Assembly (NCBI RefSeq): GCF_023062595.1
Contig: NZ_JALLAN010000020.1
Location: 1-64,000, forward strand
Direction of reading: 5' to 3'
DNA from: Arthrobacter rhizosphaerae
GTDB lineage: Bacteria > Actinomycetota > Actinomycetes > Actinomycetales > Micrococcaceae
Length of the DNA stretch: 64,000 bases
The position numbers and the translations under genes are program-made. Shown here one piece after another: positions 33,554-43,501 of the stretch (positions are counted from its first letter, which is position 1; every line of letters begins with the position of its first letter). The notes beneath the pieces were generated by a model that was not told the DNA's origin, did no database searches, and saw only the letters and a program-made list of their open reading frames with translations.

Positions 33554-36061
33554 ATGTCCCTTATTCGCGCGCTCAGCAAGGAATTGGAGGCGCGCAGCGA
33601 TGAATCGTTGCGGGCTCTCTTCTCCGCGCGACCGGACCTTATCTCCCCTGGCGTACCGGATTTTGCGGCTTTGGCGGCGCGAGCCAGCGGCAGGGTCAGT
33701 GTCCAGCGTGCCTTGGAGCGGCTGAACCGCCCCCAGATGCAGGTGCTGGAGGCACTGCACCTGTGCACCAACACTGACACCGGCCACAGCGCCTCCGCTC
33801 CGGTCCTGAAAAAAGTGATTGCAGGTTCCACCGTCTCGGTGATTGAACAGCTGCTGCACTCGCTTCAGGAGCTGGCACTGGTGCAACGCGCCGAACCTCC
33901 CCACGGCACCCCATCTGCGGGCACCAGACATCGCTTCTATCTCCCCGTTGGGAGCCTCAGGGACGTCGTCGGAATCTATCCGGCAGGGCTGGGTCGCAGC
34001 TACACCGAACTGGTCCGCCTGCAACCGGCCTTTTCCCAACGCGTCGTCCAGATCGTGTCAGAGCTCCGGGCAGCAGGCGCAGAGATCCATCCGGCCACCA
34101 CCCCCATGGATGCAGCGCTGGCCCTGCAGCATTGGACCTCGTCGCCCGAGGCGCTGCAGGAGATCCTTGCCGCTGCACCAGGCCGGACCACAGCGCTGCT
34201 GGCACGGTTTGGAAACTGGGCCATGGGAGCTGTTCCCCAGGCACAACGCCGGACATCACTGGCAAACGAAAGTCACGACGTCGGGCCTGTCGACTGGCTC
34301 TTGGCCCGGGGCTTGCTCGTCCCCCTGGACGCTGCCCACGTGGAACTCCCCCACAGCGTGGGCATGTCGCTCCGCGGAGGGGCAATTATCGAGCACTTCA
34401 CCCTGACGCCACCGGTCCCGAAACTCGGGTTCACCACGTCGGCATTGCGCAGGAACGCCGCCCTTGGTGCGATCGCCGAGACCCTTCGTCTGACCGGCGA
34501 GTTGCTCTTCGTCATCCGCGGTCAACCCCTGGTGACCCTGCGCAGTGGCGGCGTTGGGGTTCGCGAGATGAGGCGCCTTGCGGAGGCGCTGAGGATTGAA
34601 CTGCATCAAGCCAACCTCCTCGTTGAGCTATGTGCCCTCGCCGGGCTCTTACGGCTCGACGTCGACAGTTCCTCGTGGGTTCAACCCCCGCAGCTGGAGT
34701 GGCTCGCCCTTCCCCGCCAGGAGCAGTGGCTGTGGCTCGTTAATGCCTGGCTGGCCAGTGAACGGGCTCCTTCGCTCGTGGGTCAACCCATGTCAGCTCA
34801 AGGAGCCGCGACAAACCGCGGAGCGGCGGGCAACGTCATCAACGCGCTGTCGGCGGAAGCCCAGCGCCCCGACGCCCCGATCGTGCGGAAGCGAATCCTG
34901 GAGATACTGCATGAGTTGACCATCGAGGCTGCTGCGCCTGACGGAAAGGCCCCGGTACTCGATGCTGATGCCGTCCTGGAGCGCGCCGAATGGGCCCAGC
35001 CCCGAATGGCCCGGCGCTTCGGCTCCCTGATCCGGGGCGTCCTGGCCGAGGCTGAGATGTTGGGCCTGATCGGATCCGGGGCACTCAGTCAACTTGGTTC
35101 TGCGATGGCCTCAGGCCAGGCTGACGATGCTCTCGGCATCCTGGGAGAGCACCTGCCAGCAGCCCTGAACCATGTGCTCTTGCAAGCGGACCTTACGGCC
35201 GTCGCGCCTGGCTATCTTGCGCCGGAACTCAGCGAAAAGCTCCTCCTGATGGCAGACGCCGAGGGTCAGGGACCGGCAACCATCTACCGGTTCTCCGTTC
35301 CTTCAATCCGCCGGGCCCTCGACGCCGGCATGGACGCACGCCTGATCATGGAATTCCTGCACAGTCATTCGGCCACGGCGGTCCCCCAGCCGCTGCAGTA
35401 TCTGGTGGAAGATACCGCCGCCAGGCACGGGAAGCTGCGTGTTGGCGCGGCGGCCAGTTACATCCAGGCCGATGATGAAGACACTCTCCTGGAGCTGCTC
35501 AACAACTCCAACGCGTCCGGCCTGGGTCTGGTCCGGCTCGCCCCGACAGTCCTCGTTTCGTCCGCCACTCCCCGGGAGACCGCCCAGGTTCTGCGGGGCT
35601 TGGGTCTCTCCCCGGCGCTGGAAGACCAAGAGACCGCAACCGTCCGGCTGCGGCGCACCACAGCGGTGGGCGGCAGCGGCATACCTGTATATACGGCGCC
35701 GCGGACAGCACCACCGGAATCGGACGTAAACGCCCAGCTCGCGGTTCTCCGGCAGGACCGCAGTGAAAACGGCGGCCGGCAGTCAACCGTCTCAGGGGAC
35801 TCGCGGACGAAAGGCCTTCCAGAGGGGCGCAATAACAGTGAAGAAGTCACGCAACTCGGGCTGGAGACGCTCCAGAAGGCGATCCGGCTCAAGCAACGGG
35901 TCACGATGAACATCGTGGACAACCTCGGGAATGCGAACAGGGAAACGGTTGTTCCGGTAGCTGTATCCGGCGGCAGGGTCCGCGTGTTCGACCCCCACAA
36001 AGAAATCGAGCGGGTTCTCTCCATCCACCGCATTATCGACGTTGAACCAGCAGAGGAATAG
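33554..36061 (+). CDS. Helicase-associated (XPB/Ssl2 C-terminal-like) domain protein
   Basis: The 835-aa protein lacks Walker motifs. It has many helical repeats, and a C-terminal region (GLETLQKAIRLKQRVTMNIVDNLG to KEIERVLSIHRIIDVEPAEE) similar to WYL-type domains. By size, layout and position it is the helicase_C_3 protein found beside bacterial XPB. It starts 5 bp before the XPB gene ends of the pair (36061/36067), so they are one unit and probably act together in DNA unwinding or repair. The start at 33554 has no strong Shine-Dalgarno. Confidence 0.85.
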   Translation: MSLIRALSKELEARSDESLRALFSARPDLISPGVPDFAALAARASGRVSVQRALERLNRPQMQVLEALHLCTNTDTGHSASAPVLKKVIAGSTVSVIEQLLHSLQELALVQRAEPPHGTPSAGTRHRFYLPVGSLRDVVGIYPAGLGRSYTELVRLQPAFSQRVVQIVSELRAAGAEIHPATTPMDAALALQHWTSSPEALQEILAAAPGRTTALLARFGNWAMGAVPQAQRRTSLANESHDVGPVDWLLARGLLVPLDAAHVELPHSVGMSLRGGAIIEHFTLTPPVPKLGFTTSALRRNAALGAIAETLRLTGELLFVIRGQPLVTLRSGGVGVREMRRLAEALRIELHQANLLVELCALAGLLRLDVDSSSWVQPPQLEWLALPRQEQWLWLVNAWLASERAPSLVGQPMSAQGAATNRGAAGNVINALSAEAQRPDAPIVRKRILEILHELTIEAAAPDGKAPVLDADAVLERAEWAQPRMARRFGSLIRGVLAEAEMLGLIGSGALSQLGSAMASGQADDALGILGEHLPAALNHVLLQADLTAVAPGYLAPELSEKLLLMADAEGQGPATIYRFSVPSIRRALDAGMDARLIMEFLHSHSATAVPQPLQYLVEDTAARHGKLRVGAAASYIQADDEDTLLELLNNSNASGLGLVRLAPTVLVSSATPRETAQVLRGLGLSPALEDQETATVRLRRTTAVGGSGIPVYTAPRTAPPESDVNAQLAVLRQDRSENGGRQSTVSGDSRTKGLPEGRNNSEEVTQLGLETLQKAIRLKQRVTMNIVDNLGNANRETVVPVAVSGGRVRVFDPHKEIERVLSIHRIIDVEPAEE

Positions 36062-36066
36062 CACCA

Positions 36067-37722
36067 GTGTCTGACGGCCCGTTAATCGTCCAGAGCGATA
36101 AAACCATCCTCCTGGAGGTGGACCACGAACTTGCCACGGAGGCCCGGCACGCTATTGCGGCGTTTGCCGAGTTGGAGCGGGCTCCCGAACACGTCCACAG
36201 TTACCGCCTCACCCCTCTGGGACTGTGGAATGCCCGCGCCGCGGGACTCGACGCCGAACAGGTCCTCCATACGCTGCTGAAGTATTCACGGTTCCCCGTT
36301 CCGCACTCTCTGCTGGTGGACGTCGAGGAAACGATGTCCAGGTACGGCCGGCTGCGCCTGGAGAAGGATCCGCAACACGGGTTGGTCATGCGGACCGATG
36401 ACTACCCGGTTCTCGAGGAGGTCTCGCGGGCGAAGAAGATCCAGCCGTTGCTCGGGCCCCGGATTGACGGCGAGACGGTGGTTGTCCATTCGTCCGCCCG
36501 GGGGCAGCTAAAGCAACTGCTGCTCAAAATCGGCTGGCCCGCCGAAGATCTCGCCGGCTATGTTGACGGCACCCCTCATCCCATCCTGCTCAACGAGACG
36601 GGGTGGAAGCTCAGGCCTTACCAGCAGTTGGCGACCGAAAACTTCTGGGCCGGCGGCAGCGGCGTCGTCGTACTTCCCTGCGGGGCGGGAAAAACAATCG
36701 TGGGCGCAGCGGCAATGGCCACCAGTTCCACCACCACCCTCATTTTGGTGACCAACACCGTAGCGGCCCGGCAATGGAAGGACGAACTGCTTAAGCGGAC
36801 GTCACTGACCGAGGAGGAGATCGGCGAGTATTCGGGGGCCGTCAAGGAGGTACGGCCGGTCACCATCGCCACTTACCAGGTCCTGACGACGAAGCGAGGT
36901 GGCCTGTACCCACACCTGGAACTCGTAGATGGAAATGATTGGGGCCTCATCATTTATGACGAAGTCCACTTGCTGCCCGCTCCGATTTTCCGGATGACAG
37001 CTGATCTCCAGGCAAGGCGCCGCCTGGGCCTCACCGCCACCCTGGTCCGCGAAGACGGCCGTGAAGGCGAGGTCTTCAGCCTGATTGGTCCCAAGCGCTA
37101 TGACGCGCCTTGGAAAGACATCGAGGCCCAAGGCTATATTGCTCCCGCGGATTGCGTCGAAGTCCGGATTGATCTTCCTCGCGATGAGCGCGTTGCCTAT
37201 GCCATGGCCGACGACGCCGACAAGTACCGCCTGTGCGCGACCTCAGAAACGAAAACCCAACTGGTGGAGGATCTAGTGGCCCTGCACCAGGGCGAGCAGC
37301 TGCTGGTGATCGGACAGTACATCGATCAGCTCGACGACATCGCGCAGAGGCTCCAGGCACCTGTGATCAAGGGTGAGACGCCTGTGCGGGTGCGGCAGAA
37401 GCTGTTTGACGCCTTCAGGTCCGGGGAGCTCACAACCCTGGTGGTTTCCAAAGTGGCGAACTTCTCCATAGACCTGCCAGAAGCCTCTGTGGCAATTCAG
37501 GTTTCAGGTTCCTTCGGCTCCAGGCAGGAGGAAGCCCAGCGTCTTGGCCGGCTCCTCCGGCCGAAACAGGACGGTCGCTCGGCACGTTTCTACTCCCTGG
37601 TTGCCCGGGACACACTGGACCAGGATTTCGCCGCCCGTAGGCAGCGTTTCCTGGCCGAACAGGGTTATGCCTACAGGATCATGGACGCTAAGGATGTCGG
37701 CAGGAACCCCCAAGAAGCCTGA
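36067..37722 (+). CDS. XPB-type DNA repair helicase
   Basis: The 551-aa superfamily 2 helicase is of the bacterial XPB class. It shows Walker A LPCGAGKTIVGAAAM, the DEVH box IIYDEVHLLPAP, LGLTATLVREDGREGEVF, and the C-terminal motif VI region QEEAQRLGRLLRPKQDGR. The N-terminal ~180 residues form the damage-recognition-like domain. A GTG is the start. It follows the helicase-associated gene after 5 bases. Confidence 0.95.
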   Translation: MSDGPLIVQSDKTILLEVDHELATEARHAIAAFAELERAPEHVHSYRLTPLGLWNARAAGLDAEQVLHTLLKYSRFPVPHSLLVDVEETMSRYGRLRLEKDPQHGLVMRTDDYPVLEEVSRAKKIQPLLGPRIDGETVVVHSSARGQLKQLLLKIGWPAEDLAGYVDGTPHPILLNETGWKLRPYQQLATENFWAGGSGVVVLPCGAGKTIVGAAAMATSSTTTLILVTNTVAARQWKDELLKRTSLTEEEIGEYSGAVKEVRPVTIATYQVLTTKRGGLYPHLELVDGNDWGLIIYDEVHLLPAPIFRMTADLQARRRLGLTATLVREDGREGEVFSLIGPKRYDAPWKDIEAQGYIAPADCVEVRIDLPRDERVAYAMADDADKYRLCATSETKTQLVEDLVALHQGEQLLVIGQYIDQLDDIAQRLQAPVIKGETPVRVRQKLFDAFRSGELTTLVVSKVANFSIDLPEASVAIQVSGSFGSRQEEAQRLGRLLRPKQDGRSARFYSLVARDTLDQDFAARRQRFLAEQGYAYRIMDAKDVGRNPQEA

Positions 37723-37773
37723 TGGTCCGAGGCCTCGGCGTGACCATGAAACATACTGCTGTTATCCAGAAAA

Positions 37774-37790
37774 CTCCCAGACACTGGGAG
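37774..37790 (+). promoter_or_regulatory. Hairpin enclosing the response-regulator ribosome-binding site
   Basis: CTCCCAG and CTGGGAG form a perfect 7-bp stem with a 3-base loop. The GGGAG in its right arm is the only Shine-Dalgarno candidate for the ATG at 37795, 4 bases on. It could limit translation, or be an operator. Confidence 0.45.
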
Positions 37791-37794
37791 CATT

Positions 37795-38514
37795 ATGGGA
37801 AGTATGAAAAAGAATGGGCCCGAAGCCAAGCTCCTTGTTGTCGACGACGAACCGAACATTCGTGAGCTGCTGTCCACGTCGCTTCGATTTGCAGGCTTCG
37901 AAGTGGTCTCCGCCGGAAACGGCCGGGATGCCTTGGCTGCAGCCGAGCTCCATGCACCGGATCTCGCCGTCCTCGACGTGATGCTGCCTGATATGGACGG
38001 CTTTACTGTCACGCGACGTCTTCGGGCTGCCGGCAAACACTTCCCCGTACTTTTCCTGACCGCGAAGGACGATACGGAAGACAAAGTGACAGGGCTGACG
38101 GTTGGCGGCGATGACTACGTCACCAAACCGTTCAGCCTGGATGAGGTGGTAGCCCGCATCCGGGCTGTCCTGAGGCGCACCCAGCCACTGATCGACGATG
38201 ACGCGGTCATCCGCGTTGACGATCTCGAGCTCGACGACGACGCGCACGAAGTCCGTCGGGGCGGCACGGTTATTGAGCTCTCCCCCACGGAATTCAAGCT
38301 TCTGCGCTACCTGATGCTCAATCCGAACCGGGTGCTCTCCAAGTCCCAGATCCTGGATCATGTATGGGAGTACGACTTCAACGGAGACGCCTCGATTGTG
38401 GAATCCTACATTTCCTATCTGCGCCGCAAAGTAGATATCGACCCCGATGCCGCGGCACTCATCCAGACCAAGCGCGGCGTCGGATACGTACTGCGAACGG
38501 CCGAGAAGCGCTGA
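37795..38514 (+). CDS. OmpR-type response regulator
   Basis: The 239-aa protein has an N-terminal receiver domain (LLVVDDEPNIRELL, phospho-acceptor Asp in AVLDVMLPDMDG, Lys in VTKPFSLDEV) and a C-terminal winged helix (ELSPTEFKLLRYLMLNPNRV, SYISYLRRKVD, IQTKRGVGYVLR). It most resembles the PhoP/TrcR group of actinobacteria. The histidine kinase gene starts 2 bases later. ATG codons at 37795 and 37804 are both possible. Confidence 0.94.
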   Translation: MGSMKKNGPEAKLLVVDDEPNIRELLSTSLRFAGFEVVSAGNGRDALAAAELHAPDLAVLDVMLPDMDGFTVTRRLRAAGKHFPVLFLTAKDDTEDKVTGLTVGGDDYVTKPFSLDEVVARIRAVLRRTQPLIDDDAVIRVDDLELDDDAHEVRRGGTVIELSPTEFKLLRYLMLNPNRVLSKSQILDHVWEYDFNGDASIVESYISYLRRKVDIDPDAAALIQTKRGVGYVLRTAEKR

Positions 38515-38516
38515 CC

Positions 38517-39992
38517 TTGCTGCACCGTTGGAAGTCGGCCTCCCTTAGGTCGCAACTCGTGGCCATCATGATGGCGTTGATGCTGGTCGCGTTGACCGTC
38601 ACCGGGGCTGGAACCCTGACACTGCTGCACAGCTATCTGCAGGGCCAGGTGGATGACAAGCTCAAAGCGGCCCTCGACTCGGCGCGCCGGCAGCAGTCAT
38701 TCAGCCAGTTGCAGGAACAGAACCCGTCTGTACCCACCGACTACTCGCTCATTCTTTATAGCCCCGGGCAGCAGCCCTTCCCGTTCGGCGGCAGCAAAGT
38801 TTCCCGGCCTGACATCGAGAATATTTCTCCCGCCCAGGCTGACTCGCGGAAGAATGTCCCGTTCCAGGTGCGCGGGACAGACGGCGGCAATTGGAGGGTC
38901 GTCGCCGTTAACGTCCTGGATGGAAACCAGCGCAATGCGGTGGTGATCGTGGGCCTTCCGCTGGCTCCAGTGGACGAAGTCATGGAGCATGCCGTGCTGG
39001 TGGTCGTCGGCGTGGGGCTCCTGACACTGGTGCTGGCGTTCTTCATAGCCACCTGGACTGTGTCGCGCTCCTTCCGGCCCTTGGGAAGGGTCGAAAAAAC
39101 AGCTGCGGCGATCGCTGCCGGAGATCTTTCACGCCGAGTGGACGTTGAAAACCCCGGTACCGAGGTTGGCAGGCTGGCAAGCTCGCTCAACGCGATGCTT
39201 GCCCACATCGAATCTGCTTTCGCTGCCCGCCTTGCATCAGAAGAACGCATGCGGCGCTTTGCAGCAGATGCCTCTCACGAACTCCGCACACCCTTGGTTA
39301 CCATCCGCGGCTTCTCTGAGCTGTATCGTCACGGCGCCCTGGCTTCCCAGGAGGATGTGGGCACGGCTATGGGCCGGATCGAAAGCGAAGCCAAGAGAAT
39401 GGGCAGCATGGTGGAGGACCTTCTGCTCCTCACTCGCCTTGATGAGCAGCGGCCACTGCAACAAAAGCCCGTTGACCTGATGCTTGTTGCCCACGACGCT
39501 GTGGTGGACACCCAGGCCAGCCAACGGAAGCGGGATATCAGTCTGCTGGGGCTCGACGGTGGCCCGGCAGCGCCAGCACCCGTTCTGGGAGACGAGGCCA
39601 AGTTACGGCAGGTTGTCGGAAATCTTGTGGGTAACGCCCTTCGATACACCCCTGAAGGCACGCCGATTGAGCTCGCAGTGGGCGTAAGGACTGACGCTGA
39701 GGGTATCCAGCGCTCCGTTATTGAAGTTCGGGATCATGGACCAGGAATCCCCGACGAGGAGGCACCCAGGATCTTTGAGCGCTTCTATCGGGCGGACACC
39801 TCAAGGACCCGCGAAACGGGAGGCAGCGGCCTGGGGCTGGCCATTGTGGCTGCAATCGTCGGCTCACATTCCGGAACCGTCAGGGTTGAACACACCGAAG
39901 GAGGAGGCGCCACCCTGGTTGTCAGCCTCCCGCACCATGACGATCCGGCCGAGACGAAAGATGCCGTCGAGGTTATCCACATAGAGGGATAG
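38517..39992 (+). CDS. Sensor histidine kinase with HAMP domain
   Basis: The ~491-aa membrane protein pairs with the response regulator. Its first helix (AIMMALMLVALTVTGAGTLTLL), an extracellular sensor of ~130 residues, a second helix (HAVLVVVGVGLLTLVLAFFIA), HAMP, the phospho-acceptor H-box DASHELRTPLVTIRGF, and the ATP-binding N-box GNLVGNALRYTPEG, G1 VRDHGPGIPDEE and G2 GGSGLGLAIV are all present. The TTG at 38517 fits the 2-base gap after the regulator; no strong Shine-Dalgarno is needed if translation is coupled. Confidence 0.93.
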   Translation: MLHRWKSASLRSQLVAIMMALMLVALTVTGAGTLTLLHSYLQGQVDDKLKAALDSARRQQSFSQLQEQNPSVPTDYSLILYSPGQQPFPFGGSKVSRPDIENISPAQADSRKNVPFQVRGTDGGNWRVVAVNVLDGNQRNAVVIVGLPLAPVDEVMEHAVLVVVGVGLLTLVLAFFIATWTVSRSFRPLGRVEKTAAAIAAGDLSRRVDVENPGTEVGRLASSLNAMLAHIESAFAARLASEERMRRFAADASHELRTPLVTIRGFSELYRHGALASQEDVGTAMGRIESEAKRMGSMVEDLLLLTRLDEQRPLQQKPVDLMLVAHDAVVDTQASQRKRDISLLGLDGGPAAPAPVLGDEAKLRQVVGNLVGNALRYTPEGTPIELAVGVRTDAEGIQRSVIEVRDHGPGIPDEEAPRIFERFYRADTSRTRETGGSGLGLAIVAAIVGSHSGTVRVEHTEGGGATLVVSLPHHDDPAETKDAVEVIHIEG

Positions 39993-40087
39993 GCAATGGC
40001 AGTGGCGTCCGCCGTCTTCGTAGGCTCGATGCGTGGGCTGGGACAACCGGTCTTGTTAGTTACCAACAAGCGTCGAGAGGCATTGCC

Positions 40088-40375
40088 ATGAGCATCATTT
40101 CCGTCGATACCGAACTTCTCCAAGTCAAGTCAGCAAACGTCAAGGCCACGGTGGACCGCATCAGTGCCGATGTCCAGACAATGAAACGCGGCCTGGACGA
40201 GCTACAGGCGACGTGGCGGGGTTCAGCAGCCACCAATTTCCAGTCCCTTGTCACCGAATGGACTCTGACCCAAGGCAAAGTGGAGGCATCCCTGGCATCC
40301 ATAAATCTTGCCCTGAGTTCTGCGGCTGCCAGTTACGCCCAGGCTGAGCAAGGCAACGTCCAGCGCTTCAGTTAA
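40088..40375 (+). CDS. WXG100 family protein, ESAT-6-like
   Basis: The 95-aa protein is the classic small helical hairpin: an N-terminal helix, the W-x-G turn in ATWRGSAATNFQSL, and a second helix ending ...AEQGNVQRFS. Such proteins are exported as dimers by type VII secretion. GAGAGG precedes the ATG. No EccC ATPase or other machinery gene is within the window, so the export system must be elsewhere. It is possibly related to the split WXG100-hydrolase at 8414-9873. Confidence 0.93.
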   Translation: MSIISVDTELLQVKSANVKATVDRISADVQTMKRGLDELQATWRGSAATNFQSLVTEWTLTQGKVEASLASINLALSSAAASYAQAEQGNVQRFS

Positions 40376-40394
40376 GCCAGCGCTTCAGTTAAGC
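40361..40394 (+). repeat. Perfect 17-bp tandem repeat over the WXG100 stop codon
   Basis: CAGCGCTTCAGTTAAGC occurs twice head to tail (40361-40377 and 40378-40394). The first copy contains the stop codon, so the duplication does not change the protein; it looks like a recent slippage event. Confidence 0.9.
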
Positions 40395-40437
40395 ACGGGC
40401 GGCACTGCGGAAAGAAGCCAAGCCGGCCTCTGGGAGC

Positions 40438-41454
40438 TCAAACTTCGTTGGTGCTCTGGTGGAAACGGATCCGCCATTGGGTCCCTTCAAGAACCCAAAG
40501 GGAGCTGCGGAGCGTGGTCCCGGCCCGCGTATGACCCCGATAAGTGAGCAATACAGCGGTCGAGCAGATCCGGTCGGCTGCCAGAAGCTCCAGCTCAGTC
40601 CGCAGCCCTGGATTCTCTTCCAGCTCTGTCATCATGGCGTCGCGGGTCCAGAGCCTGCCTGAGCTTCCGATCTCCGTGAAGTCCCGGTGCAGCAAGACTC
40701 CAGTGCGCCCGATGTCTGCCCGGGCTTCCGGAGTGAGCAATTCCCGCTCAAGCTCCTCGACAATGGCTTCCGGGGCAGACTCGGCGACCGATTGCAGGGC
40801 GAAGGGATCTGCGTCGAGTTCGCTGAAAAGGTCAGGCTCCTCGTAGAGTGCCGCCTCCCCGTAGCCGTGGGAGGGGTTAGCTCCCGATGTTCCGGCTTTC
40901 GGAGGCACTGCCACTGCGGGGAGTGCCTTCCGAAGATCAGGCTGGCGGATGTCTTCAGGTCCTCTTGTGAGGGTTTCAGACCCCGCGAAGCTTTCGAATC
41001 CCGGGCCGTTCCGGACTGCAATACCCTGCTGATACGCGGTAGCTGCTGCCCTGGCCCGCTCATCGGCTGCTTCGTTCAGCGCGTGTCCGGCATGTCCACG
41101 AACCCATTCAAAGGAGTACTTGCGACCTATGAGGGCCTGATCAATCTCCTTCAAGAGATCAACGTTCAGTACAGGCTTGCCGTCGGCCTTTCGCCAGCCC
41201 TTGCGCTTCCACCCCGGCATCCATTTAGTGACCGAGTTGATGACATATTGGCTGTCGCACAAAATCCGCAGGTCTTCGTCGGGCAAATGCGCCGTGGCAC
41301 GGAACAAATCCAGCACAGCCATGAGCTCGCCCTGATTGTTGGTGCCATGCGGCCAACCTCCGGCTCGCCAGCAATCCTCATCTACGAACCAGGCCCATCC
41401 GGCTGGACCAGGATTTCCTAAAGCCGAACCGTCGGCTGCTGCAATTATCGTCAC
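40438..41454 (-). CDS. RNase HI fused to an NTF2/DUF4440-like domain
   Basis: The ~338-aa protein has an N-terminal RNase HI domain with its four acidic residues in order: Asp in IAAADGSALGNPGPAG, Glu in TNNQGELMAVL, Asp in RILCDSQYVINS and Asp in ALNEAADERARAA. It degrades RNA in RNA/DNA hybrids. A variable linker (residues ~165-235) leads to a C-terminal domain (VLLHRDFTEIGSSGRLW, CSTAVLLTYRGHTRAG, LWVLEGTQWRIRFHQS) typical of the NTF2/SnoaL fold. The GTG at 41454 with AGGA upstream was chosen over an upstream ATG at 41508. Confidence 0.9.
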   Translation of the reverse strand: MTIIAAADGSALGNPGPAGWAWFVDEDCWRAGGWPHGTNNQGELMAVLDLFRATAHLPDEDLRILCDSQYVINSVTKWMPGWKRKGWRKADGKPVLNVDLLKEIDQALIGRKYSFEWVRGHAGHALNEAADERARAAATAYQQGIAVRNGPGFESFAGSETLTRGPEDIRQPDLRKALPAVAVPPKAGTSGANPSHGYGEAALYEEPDLFSELDADPFALQSVAESAPEAIVEELERELLTPEARADIGRTGVLLHRDFTEIGSSGRLWTRDAMMTELEENPGLRTELELLAADRICSTAVLLTYRGHTRAGTTLRSSLWVLEGTQWRIRFHQSTNEV

Positions 41455-41520
41455 CTGAACATCCTGCCAGAACAGGCCGCCACTAACAGCTTTCCCGCAC
41501 ACCGCCAAGCCATAGACAAA

Positions 41521-41554
41521 AGGTACGGCCCCCTCAACAGAGGGGGCCGTACCT
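41521..41554 (-). terminator. Terminator of groEL
   Basis: AGGTACGGCCCCCTC and GAGGGGGCCGTACCT are perfect 15-bp complements around AACA. On the minus strand the stem runs into TTTTGTCT. It is 26 bases after the groEL stop. Confidence 0.9.
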
Positions 41555-41579
41555 TTGATATTCAGGCTAGAGCAGGGGG

Positions 41580-43208
<1,629 letters not shown>

Positions 43209-43421
43209 AACGGCAGTGGTCCTTTCGGGACAGTCGTTAAGAATGAACCCAGCTGTGGTGCCCGCGACGGACGATCCTTCCCCCTTGGCCTCTGTACACC
43301 AATGGTTGGAATCTCACCCCAGTCAGGTATTTCTTCCGCTCCTGTGTCCGGCTTCCGTACCCGGCGACCGGCCTGAACCGGGCACCGCATTAGCAGTCGA
43401 TACATAGGAGTGCTAACTCAA

Positions 43422-43451
43422 TAATTAGCACTCCACTGGGGAGAGTGCAAG
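43422..43451 (-). promoter_or_regulatory. groEL promoter overlapped by a CIRCE operator
   Basis: The CIRCE is TTAGCACTC (43425-43433), 9 bases, GAGTGCAAG (43443-43451), two mismatches from the consensus, bound by HrcA. On the minus strand TTGCAC (43445-43450), 17 bases and TAATTA (43422-43427) form the promoter, so the operator lies across it. A third half-site, GAGTGCTAA at 43408-43416, lies next to it. Confidence 0.88.
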
Positions 43452-43501
43452 CAGGAGCAGCCAGAACGGTGCAATAGCGGGCCAGGCTTCGCTGCCAGCG
43501 A

